The notes beneath the pieces are model-generated. The model was not told the origin of the DNA. It saw only the letters and a list, made by a program, of their open reading frames with translations, and searched no databases. Below, one piece after another: positions 56,015 to 64,000 of a stretch of DNA of 64,000 bases. Where the stretch lies: NCBI GenBank assembly GCA_030867875.1, contig JAOWCC010001589.1, forward strand, positions 149,331,745 to 149,395,744, read 5' to 3'. The DNA is from Actinernus sp. WN-2022 (taxonomy: Eukaryota; Cnidaria; Anthozoa; Actiniaria; Actinernidae). How positions within the stretch are numbered: the stretch's first letter is position 1; every line of letters starts with the position of its first letter. A program made the position numbers and the translations under genes.

Positions 56015-57178
56015 CTATATGATTGGCGGTACAGAAACTTCAATTACTAAACCTAATTTAAGAAGATCAGAAATAGCTTTGGAAACAAAAGGCACATTAT
56101 TAAATGCTGACTTATTATTAGCAAAATGAGCACTAGATGGAAAATGTGTGAATGGAATAACATAACCGAACCCAATGGTATCTAAAATCCAAGTAGGCGA
56201 ACGAATATCCTTCCAAAACTGTAAGTGGGCCTTTAAACGGCCTTTAACAATAGGTAAATTAGTGCCCTGTTCATATTCAAATAAGTTTTGTTTGAAGAAT
56301 TCAATACGTGTTTTACTAACACTGTCAAACTTATCTTCTAATAATGTATCCATCTCTTGGACGAGACAGGTAGGGCCTGGCTGTTGAAGTATCCTACGAG
56401 ACTGGTCCCCGTCGCTTGGGCATGCAGATACATCAGAACACAGGTTTTTTGGGAAGCCAGATTCAACGGGAGGTAGAAGTGGATGTTGGTGCAACGCTGG
56501 CGGAGTTACCGAGCTGGGAACTGAAGTTTCTTGCAATGCGAATAGGGCATTCTCTCCACCAATGGTTGAAAGCCCCGCAGAAACGGCAAGACCCGCGGGT
56601 TGAAATTCTGTGAAGTGCTGACGTGGGGAGTTGAAGGCGCCACGTAGCCAGGGCTGTCTACTGTAGCCACTCTTACAGCGGCCTGAGAACTGAAGATATC
56701 CGCGACCACTTCCTTGAGTACGTTCAGCATTACGCTTAGGTTTGAAGTGCGCCTTTTCTCTAAGAACTTCACGTTCGGCTGCCCGAATTCTCTTATCGTC
56801 TTCTTGATCAAGGGCTAGAGCAGATGATTCGTAATGTTTTACAGTCAACCAACCACCTTCGGATGAATTCGCAGTTCTTATTTTTCTATTTTTCTCTTCA
56901 ATGCGGCTAAGAGCATCTGTGATTAGCTCGGTCGCCCTTTCCTTGTTGTCTGCTTGCAGAACCTGCAAAGTCTTCGATAAAACTTCTTTAACTTCGGAAT
57001 TGAATTTATAATTCCTATTGTTACCCGGCTGAGTAAACTTGATATCAGCTTCAGACTTCAACTGCTTCGTTACTGACAAAGCGGCTTCAGCTGTTTCACA
57101 AGCGTCGGTAAACTGTGAGGATACCTCAGACTTGTGGGCAGCTAGCTGTTGGAGTAAGAAACCTCTAAACTCTTGCAA
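56015..57178 (-). pseudogene. Element 3 gag-like protein fused to RT start
   Basis: 387-codon open frame. Residues about 1-130 are the helical gag-like region (SSEGGWLTVKHYESSALALD and QEDDKRIRAAEREVLREK match the DKSEFGWLTVDEY/DDEKR region of element 2 gag). A zinc knuckle CRFCGAFNHWWREC (CX2CX4HX4C) is present at about 56560-56605 but in a different frame, so compensating frameshifts flank it. The end (TNLPIVKGRLKAHLQFWKDI) is the RT N-terminus. The start is uncertain because a MITE lies just upstream at 57190 and probably cut the N-terminus. Confidence 0.8.
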
Positions 57179-57182
57179 GTCA

Positions 57183-57479
57183 GTTCTTGCATAGTTAATA
57201 TAGTGGAATGGTTATGAAACCCGGCAAACTTCAAAGGGGCTAACAAAGGCGCTGCGATTTATGTTGGAAGGGGGCAAGACAAAAGATTGTCCAGGGTCAT
57301 AGTTCATTAGCGTCCCCTGAACGACTGAACTCACACGTTTCTATTGGCTGATTGATTAACAAATTGGAATTTCTATTGTGTTTTGTGCAGGGTAGTGGTT
57401 GAAAAAAGCTAACAAAGACATATAACAAAGAAGGTCGCTGGGTTTCATAACCATTCCACTCTATTAACTATGGTTCTTG
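57183..57479. mobile_element. 283-bp MITE with 7-bp TSD in element 3 gag leader
   Basis: Termini CATAGTTAATATAGTGGAATG and its inverted partner (57190-57472; about 32-bp arms), flanked by GTTCTTG on both sides (57183-57189 and 57473-57479). Confidence 0.88.
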
Positions 57480-57510
57480 TAACAGGACTGTCACCCATTT
57501 AGTAACTATA

Positions 57511-57658
57511 AAACGAACCCGAGAGCACAACGTCTCGAGGGTTAGCTGGAAGGTGTCAAGTGGCGTGAACAACGTCAAGGAGTGGTTTAAGTATGCTCTA
57601 TGGAACCCAAGGGACCGGGGCGTACAAAGCACCCCATTAGCAGCTAAAAGAAATACAT
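57511..57658 (-). repeat. Element 3 A1 repeat (5' end)
   Basis: 148 bp, the 5' terminus of element 3 on -; begins ATGTATTTCTTTTAGCTGC when read in element orientation. LINE coding sequence starts directly outside. Confidence 0.85.
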
Positions 57659-58097
57659 GACTTTTTTTCTACCATAACTTGGTTCCCATACCCCCTACAC
57701 CTCCGAGTTTGGATTTGTTTTCCTGGATGACCTCCTTTATTCGCTTATTCAGATCGTTGGCCTCTCGATTCCCTCTCCGACAGATTGTGGATCGCTTATC
57801 GAGATCTTTTAAAAGCGGCGACATCCACACAGGATGTCTCGTAGACATCGTTACGGTCTTTTCGGTAAAGTTTTCATTCATTAGTTGGTGTATGATATCC
57901 TGGAGATTATTTACTGCAGCATCAGCATCATTGGCGTTAAATACCGGCGACAAGTCCGCTACTTCCAACGAATCGTTAAAAGCGGCCTTCTTGTGGTCCC
58001 TATAATCACGGAATGTGCACTGTGCATTGAACGCATTGAATGTGCATTGTTCAAGCTCGCAAAACATTAATTCCGATTGGCATTCTTTAACCGGCAT
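57659..58097 (-). pseudogene. LINE ORF2, pre-RT linker (5' half of split LINE)
   Basis: Reads FRDYRDHKKAAFNDSLEVAD, LQDIIHQLMNENFTEK, RHPVWMSPLLKDLDKRST, then IKEVIQENKSKLGGVGGMGT and KLW; a stop (TAG) replaces the second Trp codon. Directly continued by the linker text at 45887 (TITNRKQTS). The endonuclease is absent, so the LINE copy is 5'-truncated near 58100. Confidence 0.82.
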
Positions 58098-59378
58098 CTT
58101 GATTTACGGAATCAAAGGAATCCACGGAATCACCTAAACTGTCTAAAAATAAATCTCTGAGTATTTATATAATACCTTTGAGTTCCTTCGCTGGATCGCA
58201 TAACACATTCTGTCGTACTCGTAGTATGGTATTAGCTTACTGACTGTACTGTATATATAGTCACCTGCATCTGTTTGCCACTTCAAAGATCGGATTTGCG
58301 ATTAATTTCCCCCCATGTTGTCGCCTATAAGTAGAATTTCCCCCGCTATTCTGGTCTGCAGTATTCTTCTATTACTTATAACTAAGTTTATCTTATCTTT
58401 CCCGTCGAAAGATCTGATATAAAAATACTTGAAAAGAACCACATTTTACAGGCCGCCATTTTGAAGTAAACAGAGGAGCCTAGCCAGGTTCAAACCACAG
58501 GAAGCCTGGTTGTAAGCATTCCCGGAAAAAATGGGGGTTCTCCCATATATGGCCTAATACTGGGATGTGCCGCTCAACAGGGTATGGTGTTTCCCTTTGA
58601 GTCTGGAACAGGATATACAAATCAGTTTCTGTCTGGGACATGGGTATATTTTACCTTGAGTTTGGCTCTGGAACGGGGTCGATTTTTACTCAGAATCCTC
58701 GATTATTCAGGAACAAGTCTGCCGTTAGAAAAACCGTTGTTTGTCACGCAACGCCAAGCGAGTGTGAGCACCACGCGTATGTCGTAGAGTGAGTGGTTGC
58801 GTGTCGCATTTCTCTGATTACCAAGCACATCCATTGTATACATTACCATTTATTGCAATAAGAGTTATATCGGCAATTTATGACTACAATAACAGTCTGG
58901 AACAGGGTTGCAAAAATATTTTTCTTTTGTCTGGAACAGGGTCACTGTCTCAGCGACTCAGTGGCACACTCCCATACTAAATTTAAGAGAGTACCCCCCT
59001 GTCTCGCTCAACCCCCTAACACAAAAGCCCGAATCCGCCTCTGGGTTGGGAGAAATGATTCCCCTATCCTAACATGCGAGGAGCACATACTCGTTGTAAA
59101 TATTGTTACTGGATTCAACTGACACAATCTATAAAAATCATACGTATTGAAGACACCAAAATTAATTCATCCCAATCCTTTTGATACCACCTCGATTACT
59201 AGTTCAGTATTTCAAAAGAGGCGCTGGGAATAGTCTAGTAAGAATAATACCGCTGTATATGATGTGTGCAGATACACTGATTACAACAATATTTAGTCAG
59301 TTTGTTTTTCAAGCTTTATTTTCCGATTAGCACAAAAGCTACAACTGTAATAGGGCAAGTTCATGTTGTACATGTACT
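58098..59378. other. No supported gene
   Basis: Contains dispersed TCTGGAACAGGGT-like words (about 58600, 58665, 58900, 58932) and a GAATCCGCCTCTG-like word near 59030 that resembles a hAT terminus, but no partner end was found. Confidence 0.35.
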
Positions 59379-59833
59379 TATTGTACAGAGTACAGGTAAA
59401 AACCTGCATAAAAGAACCCATGATTTTTCTGAGCCGGCTGAAATGGTTCTTATATATTGGATGTCTAGTGAGAAATCAGGCTGAACAGGTTCTTAAACAA
59501 GTTCTTACTTATAGGGTAAATTACATCGTTGTAATAAGTGAACTATTGACCCTCAGATCTAATAATCACACTAAACATTAATAACCCAACTGTATAATTG
59601 TCTTATGTCTATGATTATATATATAGTCAGATGAGGAGCAATCAATTTCACAGCCTTAAAGCACACTTTGGGCTGCACCAGTGTTTTCTGAGCTTTAGTA
59701 TTTACTGAAAAAGAACCTGCTTCATTTGTCAGGCTGAAGTGGTTCTTATATATTGGGTGCTTTATTGGTCACATTTCAGCCTGGGGGTTCTTAATCCTCA
59801 GTTTCTCTTATGCGGGTTTTTACTGTATTGTAC
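59379..59833. mobile_element. hAT-like MITE with TATTGTAC flanks
   Basis: TATTGTAC at 59379-59386 and 59826-59833. Inner ends: CAGGTAAAAACCTGCATAA (59393 onward) and, reverse complemented from 59825, CAGTAAAAACCCGCATAAG. A 6-7 bp extra stretch lies between the left flank and the recognisable left end. Internal repeated TGGTTCTTATATATTGG words. No ORF. Confidence 0.72.
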
Positions 59834-60289
59834 TTGTGAGCTGAACAAAACAAGAAACATGAATTAATTATCAATGTAGCATCAGTAAAATAACTATCAG
59901 TATGCTTTGAAGACATTTAATCTGTGCAACGCTAGTGAACCCTTTTCATTGTTTTCAACAATTGTATATATTTTTAGTATAAACCAACTGCTGAGTGGAC
60001 TATTACTAATCCTACATTCTGATTGGCTATTTTCTACTGTCCGTCTAGTTAGTTTATACTAAAACGATTAGACCTCTCGTCCTCATTATTGCTATTGACT
60101 CGTAGCCTTTGGGTTGCAGGTATAATTGTTAAATAGTGTACAAGTAATAAACGAAATTATTACCATATTTTAGTTCTAAAACGTTCATCAACTTTTAGTA
60201 AAAACTCATTTGTTTGACTGACTAAATTAATATTTCCTGTCGACAGATTAAATGTCTTCTTATTACATTAAGTGCTCATTCCTTGATAG
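59834..60289. other. No supported gene
   Basis: AT-rich 3' flank of the Mutator-like gene; includes an ATTGGCT word near 60022. Nothing else recognised. Confidence 0.3.
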
Positions 60290-62995
60290 TTAAATCCCAA
60301 ATTCATTACTTAAATCATGACAATGTACCTGATTTAACTTAGGCTTTATCAGGTTACAGACATGGATCCCTAAGCCCAAATGGTCTCTAACGCATGTCCG
60401 TTTAAAGTGGAAGTGTTTCCAGTCTTTCTTTACTGTGAGAACACCCGTTGTAGGATGTGTAAAAGAGTAAAACACTTTTGCTGCTAAAACAAAATCATGT
60501 GGCGGTGGAGGAACTGCTGGCGGTGATCTAATACTTTGTGCGCAACCATAACACTTTCTAACTTGTGTACCATGTAAATGCTTCAGTATGAGCTGCCTTC
60601 CATGATTTTGCAATTGTGCGCATGGTTCGGGAATGACACTAGAAACGGCTGGCCCTGTGCTAGCGCTGGACTGGCACACAGAGCGTCGACGATGCGGAAG
60701 GTTGCCTTTTTGACCGACACATCTCAGATTCAAATTCTGTGTTGACTGCTTGTGCTTGTTTGTACATTTGCCATTGTCAGAATGCCATTTCAAAAACAAT
60801 TTCAGCATGTCATTTATTTCAGCACATGCTACCGTATGACTGCAGATAGAATGAACAAAGTAGTGCCTACAATCACATAAAAGTTTCCCAAATTCCGTAT
60901 GACACGTGACTATGTGTGTGTCATCCTTGGAATGCATAGACCTCAATACACAGTACTTTACAAGTCCGTCCGCCATACAAGGAGTTGGGAGAATTGCTTT
61001 CTCGGCGTTTTGAATTAGTTCAGCCGCCCAGATGTTCTTTAAGGTGTATTTACTGATGTTGATGCATGCGTTGTCATATTCTATGGATATCAATCCACTA
61101 TCAGTTGGTGAACTATTCTGGTAGTTGGCAAGGTGGAATAAGTAAGTAGCTCCGATAAAGTAACTGATTCAATCTTCTTCAACAACGTTTGTGTTTGTGT
61201 TGTGGACTTTCTAAAATAATCCTCGCATTGTAGTTGCTCCTTAAACTCATGGCGTTCAAAATATTTTCCTTTGATATTACAATAGGCTTTGTTTCTGTCG
61301 GCTTTCTCAGCTTCTACAAACTTCGATATTTCGACAACAAATTTAGGCATAGTTGTCTCCCTGAACCCAATCCAATGCTTTATTCGAAAGTTATGGCTCT
61401 CAGAGTCGTTGGTGTAGTATTTCAATGGTGGCGAACCTAACCCAGCACGTGTACCCACGGAGGAAATCAGTGACGATTACATCACTGGTATAAGTGCCCG
61501 AATGTAGCTTATGAACTTCCCAGATACATCCATAACCGCCCAGCTTGAGCTCAAATTATCGAATAGGTTGTCAAACTGAACAACGCTTTCACTGTCGAGA
61601 AGAGCTTTTCTCCGTATATGATATCGTCAAGAAAGGCTTTCCCGTGTTTCGTAAGTTGCAGTTATGATAACTTCAGCTTGATATTACTTTCTAGATGTGG
61701 GAAAATGTGGAAAAATATTTTCAAGTGCATTGCACAAAGCTTTTTCTCCATCCGTACCGTATGACTTTAAGCATGAAAGAATAGGCCTTAACTTAAGTAG
61801 AGTTTGAAAAAATGCGGTATGCACTTCTTCGGTCTTTGAGAAATGTATGAGAAGTGGTCCGAGCGCAATGGGACTGTCTTTATGCTCAGGATGAGTGGAG
61901 AGCGTGAGATATCTAAACGTTATCAGTGTAACGTTAAACTTGCCAAGCTCAAAAGTTGGATCTATTGACATAGCCATATGTTCAGCATCCTCGCAACAAA
62001 ACCGCTCTATGTCTAGCAATTGTTTATCCGTAGCAAGTACAACGAACGGTTCTGGAAATTGTTTTATCTCTCGGATAATGTAACCGAACTCATTTTGGGC
62101 CATATCTATAATTTGAGAAAGCTCGTCCTCTTTTGAAAATGAAGTAGTATTCGTGAGACGATGTTTAAGTTCATGTAACTGCTTACTACTTAAAATATCG
62201 GCAGGACTGCTGACATGTTGAACTCCACCTATGTCTTCTATATTTGACGCTACACTTCTAGCCGCGCTATTTAGATGTGTTCGGCCTTTTCCTACAACAG
62301 AGGGCTTTACCTTACAGTAGCTGTGTACTTTACGTTTAGAATTACCATGTCTCTGCGACTGAATACTGTGCACTTCTCCAGTAAAATGGTACTGTAAAAA
62401 TACCAAATTGTTGCACACCTGATCTCTGTTATTTTTTACAAACGCGATAACCTTTCTGAAGTCTGGATACACTATGATGGAAGTATTTCCTAGTTAACAA
62501 AAAAAATGGTTTCTCATTTTCCTGTCTTTTAACTTCTATTACAAATCAAATTGTACTGTCCTGATTTCTTATGAAAAGTAAAAGTTCTGACACCATCATT
62601 AACCCAACTACTGTGGGCGTCACAACCGATGTCTGACATTGGCACGTCAGACGGTTTTACGGATATAATAAACGAAACATTCTCTTCAACCAGTGGAGGC
62701 AACTGAGTACATACTGACTCTAGTTCTGGCGGGTTATCGACCAGGTCTCTAAAAAGATCAGTAAATACGGGAGAGTATTTGCCAAACTTGAAAACTGGCA
62801 TTGTTTCTTGCTCGTTATAGTAAAGGTCTGGGTTACATTTTACCTCCGGTAAGTCATCGTCATTATCACTATTAGATTGTACATGTACAACATAATCGGA
62901 TATAGTTATCAGTTTGGACGTCCAGGTCACCTGAGTCTTCATCTGACGACATTATCTCGATGACTTCGCTTAGGTTCTTATCACACGTTGTCCGT
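60290..62995 (-). pseudogene. Mutator-like transposase with SWIM zinc finger
   Basis: Right to left: an acidic N-terminus (a reading starting MSSDEDSGD at about 62955, frameshifted near 62880 into the 62529-62942 frame with SNSDNDDDLPEV); then YPDFRKVIAFVKNNRDQ (62472 leftwards) and RHGNSKRKVH; first catalytic Asp in SIDPTFELGKF (about 61960); second Asp in SYGTDGEKAL (about 61750); a broken stretch 61460-61683 where FLDDIIYGEK-like text is frameshifted; third acidic residue in YYTNDSESHNFRIK (about 61400); and at 60290-61093 the SWIM motif CDCRHYFVHSICSH followed by a Pro-rich region and a basic C-terminus. A MULE family distinct from the 1.5-9.4 kb copy. Damaged by at least three frame breaks or stops. 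Confidence 0.78.
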
Positions 62996-63480
62996 CTCTT
63001 CTTCCTGTTAAGACGAAAGGATCAACTTGATTACATACATCTTTACTTGGATCTCGTACCCAGATCTCTCTTTAAAAAACGAGGGAGGGAGAGAGATCGG
63101 GGGTGCTTATCATTTACATAAAACCATCCAGATGGAAATTTCAAAATAAATAAAACATGTGACAAAATAATAAAAACATGGTACAAGCGTCCATCGAGAA
63201 CACCAAAAAGAACAAAAAGAGCGGAAAATGTGAATTAGTCCAATCGGGTAGCCGATGTTTCCCAAAACTTTCTGAACGAAATGATGCGTACCATTTGATT
63301 TTCCAACCGGAATTTTTTTTTTCGTGTAAATGGTAAGCACCGCACACCTGGTAAAACCCGATTCTAGAGCATGCGCAGTTGCGTCGGGTACGAGTATTCT
63401 GTACTTGGCATTAGTGCACATGTCACAGGGAAACCAATAACTTTTCTCTTTGCGCAATTGGTTCATAAAAAAAAATCATC
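62996..63480. other. Divergent intergenic region
   Basis: 485 bp between the SWIM-Mutator gene (-) and the helicase fragment (+). The ORFs here (63110-63466, 63141-63347) look like translated low-complexity sequence. May hold the 5' ends or a terminus of one or both elements; no inverted repeat located. Confidence 0.35.
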
Positions 63481-63830
63481 ATGGTTTCGAGAACGATGTT
63501 ATGCAGTTATAAGGACTTTAAAGAGGCCTTAAGTTACGCTGCAAACCGGCGGAATTTCGCACCTGAACGAAACAGCGAGAGCTATGCGAGAAATAGTCAG
63601 TCAACTCTCGAGATTGTATTGTTATCTTGCCCACAGGAAAGTCTCTTGTTTACCAGCTGCAAAGGTCACCAGATAAAAGATCAGTGTATCAGAAGTCAAT
63701 GATTGTTGTAATTTCGCAACTTGATGGTAGTCAGATCTTTAGCCAATCACGAAGCGAATATAATCTGTTTTTTACCAGATCTCTCCTATCTCCCTCTTTC
63801 GTTTTTTTAGAGGGTTTGGTACAGCACTAG
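63481..63830 (+). pseudogene. RecQ-like helicase N-terminal fragment
   Basis: The frame from 63481 begins MVSRTMLCSYKDFKEALSYA. In a second frame from about 63570 the text reads SRDCIVILPTGKSLVYQL, a Walker A box with two residues missing compared with LPTGYGKS in the copy at 7868-8260, then KSMIVVISQL (motif Ia, usually ISPL). No motif II follows before the frame is lost. Probably a second helicase from a DUF6589/RecQ-type element; its remainder may lie outside the window. Confidence 0.65.
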
Positions 63831-64000
63831 CGCTACCCCACCCCATACAGTCTAGGCAGTCGACTTTCAAAAGTATTTGGAACAAAAGAATAGGGTGCAT
63901 GATTATTTGACACACAAAGCAAACCTTTTCGGCTTTCCATTTTTCGATCTAGCATGTCTGCGGCTCAGTTGCAAGACAGGCTTCGCTTTTACTCTATCCT

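Larger units (their letters stand above)
45888..57658 (-). mobile_element. DIRS/Ngaro-like element 3, complete outline, nested
   Basis: An element on - inserted in the LINE linker: LINE sequence stops at 57659 and resumes at 45887 with no target duplication. 5' to 3' it has A1 (57511-57658), gag/RT/RNase H/recombinase remnants (57178-52371), B1 (about 52262-52175), A2 (52174-52027) and B2 (51660-51628 continued at 46400-46354 and 45900-45888). This A1-ORFs-B1-A2-B2 split-direct-repeat plan is the hallmark of PAT/Ngaro-type DIRS elements. B2 is interrupted by a MITE and by element 2. About 360 bp (51661-52026) between A2 and B2 are not matched by B1. Own length without nested insertions is roughly 6 kb. 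Confidence 0.8.

Noticed and set aside
57679..58070. + strand ORFs of 108 and 61 codons
   Set aside because: Antisense of the LINE linker, which matches a known LINE order on -.

Overview
Eukaryotic, AT-rich DNA with spliced gene fragments, long low-complexity tracts and many metazoan transposon families. The family mix (several DIRS-like tyrosine-recombinase retrotransposons, L1-like and CR1/L2-like LINEs, Mutator-like DDE genes, a DUF6589/RecQ-type DNA element, many MITEs, frequent TACATGTA words) points to an anthozoan cnidarian, probably a coral or sea anemone. This is inference from family content; no host marker gene confirms it. I see no intact conserved host gene, no tRNA or rRNA, and no bacterial-type operon or CRISPR. 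The window is essentially a transposon graveyard with deep nesting.

Layout. 0-10 kb: a gag-like remnant (-), then a Mutator-like transposase (+) cut in two by a 5.74-kb element with 86-bp terminal inverted repeats and a 7-bp target duplication; that element carries a spliced DUF6589-type gene (+), a RecQ-like helicase fragment (-) and a LINE scrap. 10-14 kb: a short in-frame 75-bp repeat and a hAT-like 1.95-kb element. 14-19 kb: a two-ORF L1-like LINE (-), dead by stops and frameshifts. 19-22 kb: an unnamed DDE-like gene (-) interrupted by a 1.23-kb TIR element. 22-30 kb: two decayed LINEs (-). 31-32 kb: a possible small spliced gene. 32-35.5 kb: a LINE (-) split by a piggyBac-like TTAA element. 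35.6-39 kb: DIRS-like element 1 (-). 39.5-42.7 kb: an unclassified spliced gene family (+) with a TTAA MITE in an intron. 43.7-44.3 kb: a DIRS reverse-transcriptase scrap (-).

44.3-58.1 kb is the most informative part. A LINE (-) is split into two halves 11.8 kb apart. Between them lies a complete DIRS/Ngaro-like element (element 3, -) with split direct repeats (A1-ORFs-B1-A2-B2). Its B2 repeat is itself interrupted by a MITE and by a second DIRS-like element (element 2, +). B1 preserves the uninterrupted form of that target, so all four junctions expected of tyrosine-recombinase integration (left end, right end, end-to-end circle-type junction, empty target) can be read within 6 kb around an AGAA core. 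Element 2 also has its circle-type junction inside an intron-like block that splits the gag zinc knuckle, and a roughly 12-copy 78-bp tandem array between RNase H and recombinase.

58-64 kb: a hAT-like MITE, a SWIM-zinc-finger Mutator-like gene (-), and a divergently placed RecQ-like helicase fragment (+) at the window edge.
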